From an uncultured Erythrobacter sp. (lineage in GTDB: Bacteria; Pseudomonadota; Alphaproteobacteria; Sphingomonadales; Sphingomonadaceae), in contig CALBWA010000018.1 in assembly GCA_937969505.1 (NCBI GenBank), forward strand, positions 36,144 through 100,143: a stretch of 64,000 nt of DNA. The letters are read 5' to 3'. The position numbers were made by a program, and so were the translations under genes. How positions within the stretch are numbered: the first letter of the stretch is position 1; every line of letters begins with the position of its first letter. This document shows, piece after piece, positions 34,879 to 43,907 of the stretch. The notes under the pieces are model-generated. The model ran no database searches. It was not told the origin of the DNA and saw only the letters and a list, made by a program, of their open reading frames with translations.

Positions 34879-35295
34879 TTATTTCTCTGGCTTGAATTCG
34901 AGCGATGCGGAATTGATGCAATAGCGCAGGCCACCTTCTTCGGGCGGGCCATCGGGAAAGACATGGCCCAAATGCCCGCCGCAATTACCGCAGGTTACTT
35001 CGGTGCGGATCATGCCATGCGACGTATCGCGATGTTCATCGATCATGCCGCCTTCGGCGGGCTTGGTGAAGGCAGGCCAGCCGCAGCCGCTGTTGTATTT
35101 GGCCGCGCTGATAAACAGCTCTGCACCGCAGGCAGCACACACATACTCTCCCTGCTCGTAAAATTTGTCATATTTGCCCGTGAAGGCCCGCTCGGTTCCG
35201 GCCTCGCGCAGAATATGGAACTGCTCTGCAGACAATCGTTCGCGCCATTCGGCCTCTGTAATGTCTTTGGGGCTCTTGTCTTGGGGGTCAGTCAT
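34879..35295 (-). CDS. msrB: Peptide-methionine (R)-S-oxide reductase
   Basis: Reduces methionine-R-sulfoxide. Two zinc-binding CxxC pairs (CAACG and CGNCG), the GCGWPAFTKP block, GHLGHVFPDGP, and the catalytic Cys in RYCINSASLEF. 138 residues. ATG 35295 follows AAGGAG 8 nt upstream. It lies 11 bp after the GST gene on the same strand, so the two probably share a transcript of thiol-based repair and detoxification. No signal peptide. Confidence 0.95.
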   Translation of the reverse strand: MTDPQDKSPKDITEAEWRERLSAEQFHILREAGTERAFTGKYDKFYEQGEYVCAACGAELFISAAKYNSGCGWPAFTKPAEGGMIDEHRDTSHGMIRTEVTCGNCGGHLGHVFPDGPPEEGGLRYCINSASLEFKPEK

Positions 35296-35306
35296 TGCAG
35301 GCTCCT

Positions 35307-35978
35307 TCACCCGTCCAGTTTGGCATAATGCGCAGGGGGCTGGATCACATCCATCCGCTCGGTCAGCAAAGGCCGGAAACTGGGCCGGCTCTTGAATACT
35401 GAATACCATCCACGCGTCTGTTCGTGCCCGGCCCAGTCAATTCCGCCCAGATAATCGGCCACAGAAATCTGCGCGGCAGCAGCCAGATCGGCCAGGCTCA
35501 TCGTGGCGCCTGCCAACCAGGGACGGTTGTCAATCAGCCAGTCCATGTAATCGAGATGCCCATGCGCCATCCGCATCGCTTCGCGCAACGCGCGCGAATC
35601 AGGGGGCTGGCGCAGGACAATGCGTTTTTTCATCCGTTCCTGCAGCAAGGGCGCCGTCACATCGGTGTAGAAATTCTCATCGAACAGAGCGACCAGCCGC
35701 CGGATTTCGGCCCGGTTGCGCGCCGTTCCATTGATCATCGGAGATTTGTCGGACGTCTCTTCGAAATATTCGGCAATGGCGCGGCTATCGCACAGGACGA
35801 CTTCGCGTTCGGCATCGACCAGCACCGGTGTGCGCCCGGCAGGGTTCAAATTCCAGAACATATCGCTGGCCGACCATGGGTCTTCGCGCACCATTTCGTA
35901 GGCGATGTTCTTCTCACCCATCAACAGACGGATTTTGCGGCTGAACGGACACAGCGGAAATTGATAAAGACGCCACAT
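35307..35978 (-). CDS. Glutathione S-transferase family protein
   Basis: Thioredoxin-fold N-terminal domain (LYQFPLCPFSRKIRLLMGEKNI, with a CPFS motif that may give a catalytic Cys or Ser; then GRTPVLVDAE and DSRAIAEYFEE, the glutathione-binding Ser region) and a helical C-terminal domain (WLAGATMSLADLAAAAQIS). 223 residues. ATG 35978 chosen at MWRLYQ. Substrate unknown. Co-oriented with msrB 11 bp downstream. Confidence 0.88.
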   Translation of the reverse strand: MWRLYQFPLCPFSRKIRLLMGEKNIAYEMVREDPWSASDMFWNLNPAGRTPVLVDAEREVVLCDSRAIAEYFEETSDKSPMINGTARNRAEIRRLVALFDENFYTDVTAPLLQERMKKRIVLRQPPDSRALREAMRMAHGHLDYMDWLIDNRPWLAGATMSLADLAAAAQISVADYLGGIDWAGHEQTRGWYSVFKSRPSFRPLLTERMDVIQPPAHYAKLDG

Positions 35979-36046
35979 GATTGGACCAACCCATGCCTGA
36001 TTACTTGCAGTGAATCCACCACCAACAACATGCAAACGGCGTGTTT

Positions 36047-36445
36047 TCAGATGTCGGAAGTTTCCAGCATCAAAAGGCAGCCGGGCATGACCTGATCCAA
36101 CGTTCCCTGATCCCACAATTGCTGCGCCTGAGCGGAAACCAATTGCGAAATTTCCTCGCGGCTCTTGCCGGTCCGGTCCATCACATCGGCCAGCGCGCGC
36201 ACGAAAAATTCCTTGCCCCGCTCGTCCAGCACTGGCCACTTCAGCGCGGCTTCATTGCCGTTCGCCTGCCCGTGACTGACCATGGCAAAGGCAGCAGAAC
36301 ATCGCACCAGCGCCTTGTCTTGTAGCGACAAACCATCCTGCACCGACACCTGATCGATCGGCGCATTGTTCTGGGCAGAAAGCGGTGCAGAAGCCGCAGC
36401 TAGAAGGGCCGCCAAGGTGGCAATTGAGGTTGAGACAAAGTTCAT
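36047..36445 (-). CDS. Exported hypothetical protein with two cysteines
   Basis: Not recognised as a named family. The N-terminus has a signal peptide (MNFVSTSIATLAALLAAASAPLSAQ). The mature part of about 107 residues holds exactly two cysteines (RCSAAFAMV and PGCLLML), suggesting a single disulfide, and is helical in appearance (ALADVMDRTGKSREEISQLVSAQAQQLW). 132 residues. ATG 36445 without a strong ribosome site. It lies upstream of the GST-msrB pair on the same strand with a 68-bp gap. Confidence 0.7.
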   Translation of the reverse strand: MNFVSTSIATLAALLAAASAPLSAQNNAPIDQVSVQDGLSLQDKALVRCSAAFAMVSHGQANGNEAALKWPVLDERGKEFFVRALADVMDRTGKSREEISQLVSAQAQQLWDQGTLDQVMPGCLLMLETSDI

Positions 36446-36582
36446 GAGGCACGGCCTACCATCGCATTGCTGAACCTGCCACTACTGGTCCATCCGCAAG
36501 CCGCCATTTTTGACAGGGACCTGACTGCTTGCCGCGCGCCTGTGTCCCCTCTAGATCGATCAGGCTTTAAAGGAGAAATTGA

Positions 36583-36975
36583 ATGCTTAATCACATCATG
36601 ATCGGCAGCAACGACATCGAACGGTCCAAAGCCTTTTATACCGAGGTTCTGGGCGTGCTGGGCTGCGGCGAGCCGATGGCCCATGTCAATGACACCGGCC
36701 AGACCCGTCTGTTTTACAGCCACAATGGCCACACCTTTTCGATCAGCGAGCCGATCAATGGCAAACCGGCAGAGCCAGCAAACGGGGCAACCGTAGGCTT
36801 TGTTTGTGATTCGCCCGAACAAGTGGTGGCCCTGCATGATGCAGCCGTAGCTGCGGGCGGTACATCGGTGGAAGATCCGCCCGGCCCGCGCGAAGGGTCA
36901 ATGGGCGTGATGCATCTGTGTTACTTCCTTGATCCTGATGGCCATAAAATGTGCGGCATTCACCGCCCCGGCTAA
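36583..36975 (+). CDS. VOC/glyoxalase-fold protein
   Basis: Vicinal-oxygen-chelate fold protein of unknown reaction. Begins MLNHIMIGSNDIERSKAFYTEVLG and ends LCYFLDPDGHKMCGIHR. Candidate metal ligands are the His in the first strand (LNHIMIG) and acidic/His residues in the last. 130 residues, one paired beta-alpha-beta module. ATG 36583 is preceded by AAGGAG at 36570-36575. It stands alone between divergent and convergent neighbours. Confidence 0.87.
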   Translation: MLNHIMIGSNDIERSKAFYTEVLGVLGCGEPMAHVNDTGQTRLFYSHNGHTFSISEPINGKPAEPANGATVGFVCDSPEQVVALHDAAVAAGGTSVEDPPGPREGSMGVMHLCYFLDPDGHKMCGIHRPG

Positions 36976-37005
36976 CTTTGCAATTTCGAGCCTGAGCCGC
37001 AGCCT

Positions 37006-37602
37006 TCAGTCGTTGCGGCTCAGCTTGAAAACGGCGAATTCGGCGCGCCAATTTGCGCCGATTCCACTGATCGCGCGTTCGCCCGAGAAAAACCAGCACC
37101 CTTCAATCTCGACATCCATCTTCGCGATGAGCTCGCGGAAATCCGCGATGGTGACATGGTGAATGTTGTCGGTTTCATACCAGCTTACCGGAAGCGCGCG
37201 GGTCACCGGCATCCGGCCACCAAACATCAGCGCGGTGCGAGTGCGCCATTGGGCAAAATTGGGAAAGCTGACGAAAGCCTCCCGTCCCACACGCAGCAAT
37301 TGGTCCAGCATCCGGTCGGGCCGCTCTGCCGTTTGCAGTGTCTGGCTCAAAATCGTGTAGTCGAACGCCTTGTCGGGATATTCAGACAGGTCCCGGTCGG
37401 CATCGCCCTGCACTACCGACAGCCCCCGCGCAACGCAACGCTCGACCAGCTCAGGCTTGATCTCCATCCCGCGCGCATCGACCTGGTTGTGCTCGCGCAG
37501 ATGGGACAACAGTGTGCCATCCGCGCATCCGATATCGAGCACCCTGCTACCTGGCGCTACATTGCGGGCAATCGCTGCAAGATCGGGCCGCAGCATGCTC
37601 AT
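37006..37602 (-). CDS. metW: Methionine biosynthesis protein MetW
   Basis: SAM-methyltransferase-fold partner of Met[18 protein letters not shown] (motif I) at about residues 21-37, then [31 protein letters not shown] and [15 protein letters not shown], all typical of MetW. 198 residues. The start overlaps the metX stop by 4 bp, giving the standard metX-metW pair. Confidence 0.94.
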   Translation of the reverse strand: MSMLRPDLAAIARNVAPGSRVLDIGCADGTLLSHLREHNQVDARGMEIKPELVERCVARGLSVVQGDADRDLSEYPDKAFDYTILSQTLQTAERPDRMLDQLLRVGREAFVSFPNFAQWRTRTALMFGGRMPVTRALPVSWYETDNIHHVTIADFRELIAKMDVEIEGCWFFSGERAISGIGANWRAEFAVFKLSRND

Positions 37603-38717
37603 CGCAGAAACCCTTCGATAACCCGGTCGAGCGCCGGCACATCGAGCAGGAAGCTGTCATGGCCATAGGGGGCTGACAGCTCAACAAAGCTGACCGGCGC
37701 GCCGGCCGCGTTCAGGGCATGGACGATGTGGCGCGATTCCGCGGTCGGATACAGCCAATCGGTATCAAAGCTGATCACGCAGAAACGCGCGCCGGAATCT
37801 CTACCATGTCCGGCAAAGGCATCTGCCAGCTTGCCGCCATGCTCCTCCGCCAGGTCGAAATAATCCATTGCGCGAGTGATATAGAGGTATGAATTGGCAT
37901 CAAAGCGTTGGGTGAACCCGCTGCCCTGATAACGCAGATAGCTTTCCACCTGAAAATCAGCATCGAAGCCAAAACTCTTGGCGTCCCTGTCTTGCAACCG
38001 CCGCCCGAATTTGTCGGTCAAGCCGGCTTCGGACAGGTAGGTGATATGCGCCGCCATGCGCGCAACCGACAGGCCGGCATCAGGCGTCTTTTCATCGCCA
38101 TAGTAATTGCCGCCGCGCCAATTGGGATCGGCCATGATCGCTTGGCGACCAACTTCGTGAAAGGCGATATTCTGCGCCGAGTGCCGCGCTGTTGTCGCAA
38201 TCGCCAGCACACGCGCCGCTCGCTCGGGAAAATTGGCTGCCAGGCTGAGCGCTTGCATCCCGCCCATCGAGCCACCCACCACTGTGTGCAATTGATCGAT
38301 GCCCAGTTCGTCCAGCAGACCAACCAAGCCGCGAACCATGTCCCGAATGGTCAGGACAGGAAATCGCATCGCATAAGGCGCACCATCATCGGCAATGCTG
38401 GCCGGTCCGGTCGAGCCCATACAGCTGCCGATCACATTGGCGCATATGACATGAAAGCGGTCAGTATCGATCGGCTTGCCGGGGCCGACTGTACGCTCCC
38501 ACCACCCGGGTTTGCCGGTGACGGGATGCTCGCTCGCCACATATTGATCACCCGTCAAAGCATGGCAGATCAGGATCGCATTGCTCTTGTCCGCCGCCAG
38601 TTCACCATAGGTCTCAAACGCGATTTCGACGCCAGCCAGCTCCTGTCCGCAGTCAAGCGGCAGGGGTCGCGAAAGTTGAAGCGTATTAAAGGCGGGAGCG
38701 GTTGCCATCGGCGGCAT
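37599..38717 (-). CDS. metX: Homoserine O-acyltransferase MetX
   Basis: Alpha/beta-hydrolase-fold enzyme that O-acylates homoserine for methionine synthesis. Nucleophile Ser150 in [12 protein letters not shown]; the Asp and His of the triad are likely in [13 protein letters not shown] and [10 protein letters not shown]. Acetyl- versus succinyl-CoA preference cannot be read by eye. 372 residues from ATG 38717 (ATG 38708 equally possible). The open frame continues upstream into the divergent hisC start and is ignored. No SAM riboswitch fits in the 73-bp gap. Confidence 0.92.
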   Translation of the reverse strand: MPPMATAPAFNTLQLSRPLPLDCGQELAGVEIAFETYGELAADKSNAILICHALTGDQYVASEHPVTGKPGWWERTVGPGKPIDTDRFHVICANVIGSCMGSTGPASIADDGAPYAMRFPVLTIRDMVRGLVGLLDELGIDQLHTVVGGSMGGMQALSLAANFPERAARVLAIATTARHSAQNIAFHEVGRQAIMADPNWRGGNYYGDEKTPDAGLSVARMAAHITYLSEAGLTDKFGRRLQDRDAKSFGFDADFQVESYLRYQGSGFTQRFDANSYLYITRAMDYFDLAEEHGGKLADAFAGHGRDSGARFCVISFDTDWLYPTAESRHIVHALNAAGAPVSFVELSAPYGHDSFLLDVPALDRVIEGFLR

Positions 38718-38790
38718 CGATTGGGCGAGGAAGCCCAGGCTGTCAATTGTGCTGTTTTTCAGCGACGAATGCGGTATGCGCCGCGCCACT

Positions 38791-39891
38791 ATGTCATCGC
38801 GCCCAGAAGCCAAGCCCTGGATCAAGGCCATTCACGCCTATGTGCCGGGAAAATCCCGCAGCAGCGACGGGCGTGCGCTAGTCAAACTGTCCGCCAATGA
38901 AAACCCGCTCGGCAGCGGTCAGGCCGCATTGGATGCCCGCGCTGCGGTTGATGCCATGGCCCCCTATCCCGATCCGGGCGCGACGCAATTGCGCCAGACG
39001 ATTGGCGAAGTGCACGCCATTGATCCTGACCTGATCGTATGCGGCACCGGGTCTGACGAGCTGCTCAATCTGGCTGCCCAGGGGTTTGCCGGGCCGGGCG
39101 ATGAAGTGCTGTTCAGCCGGTACAGTTTTTCTGTGTATGATATCGCGGCCCGGCGCTGCGGCGCGACACCGGTGGAGGCGGAAGACAAGCGCTTCGCCAG
39201 CGATGTCGATGCTTTGCTCGCGGCCGTTACCCCCCAAACGCGCGTCCTGTTTCTGGCCAACCCAAACAACCCGACCGGCACATATATGCCGCGCGCAGAA
39301 TTGGAGCGGCTCCATGCCGGACTGCCTGCCGATGTGCTGCTGGTGGTCGATCAGGCCTATGCCGAATATGTCGACCCGCAGGATGATGATGGCGCAATGG
39401 CGCTTGCCCGCACACATGACAATGTTCTGGTTACGCGGACATTTTCCAAAATTTACGGGCTGGCGGGAGAACGGATCGGCTGGGCCACCGGCTCTGCCCA
39501 TATCATCGATGTTCTCAATCGCATTCGTGGCCCGTTCAATGTGACCGGCACCGGTCAGGCTGCTGCCATTGCGGCGCTGGGCGATCAGGATTTCGTATCC
39601 CGCTCGCGCCAACTTAACGCAGAAGGGCTGGCTCGCCTCAATGCCGAGATCGAGGCGCTCGGCAATCACGGTCTGCGCGCCATCCCGAGCAAGGCCAACT
39701 TCCTGCTGGTCCAGTTCGAAGGCGAACTCAGCGCGGAAACTGCGCTTCATGCGCTGGCAGAGGCGGGCTATGCCGTGCGGCATCTGCCCGGCCAGGGGCT
39801 GCCACAGGCTCTGCGCATCACCATCGGGAAACCGGACGATATGGACCGCGTGATCGCAACTTTGCGCAATCTTTGTGGAGAAGGGTCATGA
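38791..39891 (+). CDS. hisC: Histidinol-phosphate aminotransferase
   Basis: PLP aminotransferase for histidine synthesis; in this gene order it may also transaminate aromatic precursors. [37 protein letters not shown] and the PLP lysine in [17 protein letters not shown] are present. About 366 residues from ATG 38791 ([12 protein letters not shown]); ATG 38776 and GTG 38749 are alternatives. The stop overlaps the tyrA ATG by 4 bp. Divergent from metX. Confidence 0.93.
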   Translation: MSSRPEAKPWIKAIHAYVPGKSRSSDGRALVKLSANENPLGSGQAALDARAAVDAMAPYPDPGATQLRQTIGEVHAIDPDLIVCGTGSDELLNLAAQGFAGPGDEVLFSRYSFSVYDIAARRCGATPVEAEDKRFASDVDALLAAVTPQTRVLFLANPNNPTGTYMPRAELERLHAGLPADVLLVVDQAYAEYVDPQDDDGAMALARTHDNVLVTRTFSKIYGLAGERIGWATGSAHIIDVLNRIRGPFNVTGTGQAAAIAALGDQDFVSRSRQLNAEGLARLNAEIEALGNHGLRAIPSKANFLLVQFEGELSAETALHALAEAGYAVRHLPGQGLPQALRITIGKPDDMDRVIATLRNLCGEGS

Positions 39892-40790
39892 CCATTCAGT
39901 CGGTCGCCATCATCGGTTTGGGCCTGCTTGGCGGGTCGATCGGTCGCGCGGTCAAGGAATTTGCCCCGACGATCACCACTACCGGCTATGACGCTGATCC
40001 CGCAGTTCGTGAAACTGCGCGCACGCTTGGCCTTGTCAACACGGTTTGCAACAGCGCCGGTGAAGCGGTCAGTGCAGCCGATCTGGTGATCCTGTGTGTG
40101 CCGGTTGGCGCCATGCAGGCCGCAACCCAAGGCTTCGCCTCCGATCTGCGTGACGACGCCATTATTTCCGACGTGGGTTCATCCAAGCAAAGCGTGGCGC
40201 AGGATTTGGCCGCCGCCCTGCCAAACCACACGATCATCCCTGCCCACCCCGTCGCCGGGACCGAGCAAAGCGGGCCGCAAGCCGGATTCGCAACCTTGTT
40301 CCAAGGGCGCTGGTGCATTCTCACCCCGCCCGCGGACGTTGATCCTGCAGCCGTGGATGCGCTGTCGGAATTCTGGAGAGCGCTTGGCTCCCGCATTGAA
40401 ATCATGGAGCCGGAGCATCACGATCTGGTGCTGGCTGTCACCAGCCATATCCCGCATCTGATCGCTTTTACCATCGTGGGCACGGCCTCTGACCTGGAAG
40501 ATGTGACCCGGGGCGAAGTGATCAAATATTCCGCCGGTGGTTTTCGCGATTTCACCCGGATCGCAGCGTCCGATCCGGTGATGTGGCGCGATGTGTTTCT
40601 GCACAACAAGGGCGCTGTGCTGGAAATGCTGGGACGCTTTACCGAGGATTTGACAGCACTGCAGCGCGCAATCCGATCGGGCGATGGTGACACCTTGTTT
40701 GAGCTGTTTGATAGAACCCGCTCCATCCGTCGCCGGATTATCGAAGAAGGCCAGGATGATGAAAGGCCAGATTTCGGCCGGGATCACTAA
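39888..40790 (+). CDS. tyrA: Prephenate/arogenate dehydrogenase
   Basis: Oxidises prephenate or arogenate in tyrosine synthesis. N-terminal Rossmann [16 protein letters not shown] (NAD binding), then [23 protein letters not shown] (catalytic His region), [10 protein letters not shown] and the helical dimer domain. 300 residues, no chorismate mutase or ACT fusion. ATG 39888 overlaps the hisC stop (ATGA), so the two are coupled. Its end converges on plsC. Confidence 0.94.
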   Translation: MTIQSVAIIGLGLLGGSIGRAVKEFAPTITTTGYDADPAVRETARTLGLVNTVCNSAGEAVSAADLVILCVPVGAMQAATQGFASDLRDDAIISDVGSSKQSVAQDLAAALPNHTIIPAHPVAGTEQSGPQAGFATLFQGRWCILTPPADVDPAAVDALSEFWRALGSRIEIMEPEHHDLVLAVTSHIPHLIAFTIVGTASDLEDVTRGEVIKYSAGGFRDFTRIAASDPVMWRDVFLHNKGAVLEMLGRFTEDLTALQRAIRSGDGDTLFELFDRTRSIRRRIIEEGQDDERPDFGRDH

Positions 40791-40806
40791 CACACGGTCG
40801 GTCCGA

Positions 40807-41553
40807 TCAGGCCCGCCGCAATGTCTCGGGCGGGTCGGCTGGCAATGGCGCAGTGTTGAACGCATTGATTGCTGCGTGAACGCGTTGCTCCACCTCGTTG
40901 CGAGGTAAGCCGGGCGGAATGGGCTCGGCAACCTTGTAGGTGATCGTCCCGCGTCGTTTAAGGACATGGTGATAGACCTGTCCGCTGTCGACTGCGACCG
41001 GGATCACCGGCAACCCCATCAGCTTGTACATGCCGGCAAAGCCTGAACGCAGAGGCGGCGCGGCACCTTGCGGCACACGCGTTCCTTCCGGAAAGATAAT
41101 CAGCGGACGGTTTTCGGCCACCCGGGCCTTGGCCAGACGGAGCATTTGCCGCAACGCCTTTGCTCCCTGCTCCCGCTCCACAGGTATCAGGCCATATTGA
41201 ATGGCTGATCGGCCCCAGCCCGGTATCGAGAACAGCTCGCGCTTGGCGAAGACCGACGGGTTCGCAAACAGCGTCGGCGTGTCGATCGCTTCAAAGAAGC
41301 TCTCGTGCTTGATGGCATAAAGGGCTGGCTCTTCCGGCAATGTGCCGACCACGCGAACTTCGATGCCGAGCAAACGGGTTACACACCAGCGATGCCATCT
41401 GCTCCAGCATCGGACTGAACGGCGCAGTGCCCGGCGACTGATGAAAATCGACACCACAGCCGCAATAACGAGCAGCGCGCTGCCGCCGTAGAAACCGAGA
41501 TAAAAGGCAGCGTTACGAAAAAGGCGGGCAAGCAGCGTCACAGGCCGATCCAC
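40807..41553 (-). CDS. plsC: 1-acyl-sn-glycerol-3-phosphate acyltransferase
   Basis: Membrane acyltransferase making phosphatidic acid. A hydrophobic N-terminal segment (about 14-40), then the LPLAT motif block I KHESFFEAID, where the usual HX4D is HX4E, and motif III FPEGTR, then LPVIPVAVDSG. 248 residues. The Glu variant resembles other alphaproteobacterial PlsC sequences. The start overlaps the upstream DUF218 gene by 16 bp; the order ftsE-ftsX-DUF218-plsC forms one overlapping minus-strand operon. Confidence 0.92.
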   Translation of the reverse strand: MDRPVTLLARLFRNAAFYLGFYGGSALLVIAAVVSIFISRRALRRSVRCWSRWHRWCVTRLLGIEVRVVGTLPEEPALYAIKHESFFEAIDTPTLFANPSVFAKRELFSIPGWGRSAIQYGLIPVEREQGAKALRQMLRLAKARVAENRPLIIFPEGTRVPQGAAPPLRSGFAGMYKLMGLPVIPVAVDSGQVYHHVLKRRGTITYKVAEPIPPGLPRNEVEQRVHAAINAFNTAPLPADPPETLRRA

Positions 41554-42068
41554 CCGGCAAGCGTGCTGGCCAGAAGCTTGTTGTATTCCAGAAACAGGCT
41601 GTGCAGGCTGGGCTGAGATGGCACGGCATCGCGAATAACGCGCACATTTTTATCCAGCGTCCGGTCCAGCTCCCCCGCAGCCCGGCGCATGTGCCAGTCT
41701 GTGGTTACCAGGCGCAGCGACGTGATCTTGCGATCCTCAACCCATTGCGCGGTTTCGGCCGCATTGCTGCGGGTGTCGACCGCTGCAAAGCCAAGGGTCA
41801 CGCAGCAATTCATCTGCGCGCGCGAAACATCAAATTCTGCGGCAAATTCATCCGGCGTCACTTCCCGGTCAACGCCGGTCACCAGTAGAGTTTTGGCCAA
41901 ATCCTGATCCAGCACTGCCAGACCCTGGGCAATGCGTCCCGGCCCGCCAGTGGGCACGATCACGGCATCGGTTTCAACATCGCCCGCAGGTTGCGGCAGC
42001 GCCACGGCGAACCACAGGAAGCCCAATATCCAGATAAGGAATATGGCCGATAAAGTGCGGCGAATCAT
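41538..42068 (-). CDS. YdcF/DUF218 family membrane-anchored protein
   Basis: DUF218 (ElyC/SanA/YdcF) protein, a family tied to envelope integrity in other bacteria. N-terminal membrane helix (about 5-25), then DAVIVPTGGPGRIAQGLAVL, TLLVTGVDREV, TRSNAAETAQWV and LVTTDWHMRRAAGEL, the typical DUF218 blocks. 176 residues. Overlaps ftsX by 4 bp and plsC by 16 bp, so it is translated together with division and phospholipid genes. Confidence 0.87.
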   Translation of the reverse strand: MIRRTLSAIFLIWILGFLWFAVALPQPAGDVETDAVIVPTGGPGRIAQGLAVLDQDLAKTLLVTGVDREVTPDEFAAEFDVSRAQMNCCVTLGFAAVDTRSNAAETAQWVEDRKITSLRLVTTDWHMRRAAGELDRTLDKNVRVIRDAVPSQPSLHSLFLEYNKLLASTLAGWIGL

Positions 42069-43015
42069 AGCATCCGCCTCAGCGCAGACATTACTGTCAG
42101 CCGGGCGGTCAGCATGGCTATGGCCACCGCGACAAAGGGAATGGCGGCAATGGCGATCCAGTCCAGCGCGCCCAATCCGCCGCCCTGGACCATTCCGGAA
42201 TCCAGCCCGGCAAAGCGCGATCCGATAATTGCAATTGCAGCCAATCCAGCCACCAGACCGATCAAGCCACCCAAAATCGCATCGAAGGCCACCGAATTCT
42301 GGAAGATCCGCGCTATCTGATCGTCGGTTCCGCCCAAGTGATGCACGATCTCCATCGTGTCACGATGCGCGGTAAAGGTGCTTCGTGCTGCCAGCCACAC
42401 CGCTGCTGCGCTGGTCATCGCAAGCAAACCAATGAGGATTAGCGCAAGAATCTGAAGAGCTGTCAGGGCGGAATAAACCGGCTTCAACCAATCGGATTGC
42501 GCATCAACGCGCACCCCGGATATCGATGCAGCCAGGGCGGTCTCTATCCGCTCAATTTCTGCCGCATCGGCCGCTTCGCGCAATTGCACATCAATCAACG
42601 CCGGCATGGGCACTGCGGTGCTCGCCAGATCACTCGAGCCATCACTTGCTGCTCCCAGCCAGGGTTCAAGCAGAGCGGACAGCTCTTCTTGCGGGACAAT
42701 GCGCAAAGATTGCACCGCCGGGTCATCGCGCAGAATATCGGCAGCCTGCATTGTTTTGGCGGCAAGCATTTCTCGGTCCGCTTCGACAATCTGGACCGTC
42801 GCACCGCCGGACAGCTGGGATCGAGCCATATCGGTCAGGTTGCCAAGCGCAAATCCGCCTGCGGCCGCGAGCACGGTCAGCGCCACCATTACACCCAATA
42901 CCCACGGAACCGGGCCGGTAATGCGTGCCCGGGGGACGAGGTTGGAAGCGCGATCGCCGCGTAAGGGCGACAAACCGCGCTGCAGAGACCGGCCTATAAG
43001 TGGCGGCAATTTCAT
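42065..43015 (-). CDS. ftsX: Cell division protein FtsX
   Basis: Integral-membrane partner of FtsE; the complex couples cytokinesis to peptidoglycan hydrolase activation. N-terminal transmembrane helix (about 37-60), periplasmic domain (about 60-185) and three C-terminal helices, with AHRDTMEIVHHLGGTDDQIARIF being the conserved FtsX cytoplasmic segment. 316 residues. Overlaps ftsE by 4 bp. Confidence 0.92.
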   Translation of the reverse strand: MKLPPLIGRSLQRGLSPLRGDRASNLVPRARITGPVPWVLGVMVALTVLAAAGGFALGNLTDMARSQLSGGATVQIVEADREMLAAKTMQAADILRDDPAVQSLRIVPQEELSALLEPWLGAASDGSSDLASTAVPMPALIDVQLREAADAAEIERIETALAASISGVRVDAQSDWLKPVYSALTALQILALILIGLLAMTSAAAVWLAARSTFTAHRDTMEIVHHLGGTDDQIARIFQNSVAFDAILGGLIGLVAGLAAIAIIGSRFAGLDSGMVQGGGLGALDWIAIAAIPFVAVAIAMLTARLTVMSALRRML

Positions 43016-43752
43016 GGTGCAACCCCAGCCGAACGACCGCCGCTGGGCCGGGGGGGATAACGCAAGGCACCGGTCGGATCGGACAAGCGCCCCTTGTCGA
43101 GCCGCATGATCAGAGAATCGGGCACTTTCTTGAGCAGATGAACATCGTGAGTGGCCACCACGACCGTGGTGCCAAGCCTGTTCAGTGCCTCGAACAAGCG
43201 CAGCAGCTTAAGCGCCATTTCCGGATCGACATTGCCGGTTGGTTCGTCAGCCACAAGCATGTCCGGGCGCCCGATCACCGCGCGCGCTATCGCCACGCGC
43301 TGTTGCTCGCCGCCCGACATGGTGGCCGGGATCGCGTCAATGCGATGCGCCAGCCCGACCCATTCCAGCATATCGGCAACCGGCTTTTGCAGAGCATCTT
43401 CGCGGACGCCGGCAATCCGCAGCGGCAAGGCCACATTGTCGAACGCCGACAGATGGTCGACGAGCCGGAAATCCTGAAAGACTACGCCCAGCCGCCTTCT
43501 GACCTGCGGCAATTGCGTGCGCGGCAATGTGATCACATCCTTGCCGAACATACGGATTGCACCGCGCGAAGGGCGCTGGGCCAGATACAACAGCTTGAGC
43601 AGGCTGGTTTTGCCCGCGCCGCTGGCGCCGGTCAGGAAGTAGAAGCTGCCCGGATGCAGGGTGAACGACAGATCGCGCAAAATCTCCGGCTCGGTGCCAT
43701 AGCGCAGCCCAACATTGTCAAAACTGATGATGTCGCCGGGGCCGTTACTCAT
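43012..43752 (-). CDS. ftsE: Cell division ATP-binding protein FtsE
   Basis: ABC-type ATPase of the FtsEX complex. Walker A GASGAGKTS, Q-loop VVFQDFRLVDHLSAFDNVALPL (typical FtsE), signature MSGGEQQRVAIARAV, Walker B MLVADEPTGNVD, switch His ATHDVHLL. 246 residues with a Pro/Gly tail. First gene of the overlapping ftsE-ftsX-DUF218-plsC operon; its promoter must lie in the 155-bp divergent gap up to the zinc-ribbon gene. Confidence 0.94.
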   Translation of the reverse strand: MSNGPGDIISFDNVGLRYGTEPEILRDLSFTLHPGSFYFLTGASGAGKTSLLKLLYLAQRPSRGAIRMFGKDVITLPRTQLPQVRRRLGVVFQDFRLVDHLSAFDNVALPLRIAGVREDALQKPVADMLEWVGLAHRIDAIPATMSGGEQQRVAIARAVIGRPDMLVADEPTGNVDPEMALKLLRLFEALNRLGTTVVVATHDVHLLKKVPDSLIMRLDKGRLSDPTGALRYPPRPSGGRSAGVAP

Positions 43753-43907
43753 ACAGCGGCTCTATCGAAATGGGTATGTGGAGCCAAGGCAATCATGCCC
43801 GAAAGGCCTATAACGAGGCTTCGATGTGGAAAAAAGTGGTGTTTAGCCATGGTTAGCCACCCGTGGCCTTGTTGCACCAGATGGCGCGGCGTAATGGCAA
43901 AGACACA

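Noticed and set aside
38718..38790. Possible SAM riboswitch upstream of metX
   Set aside because: The divergent gap is only about 73 bp and shows no riboswitch-like stems.
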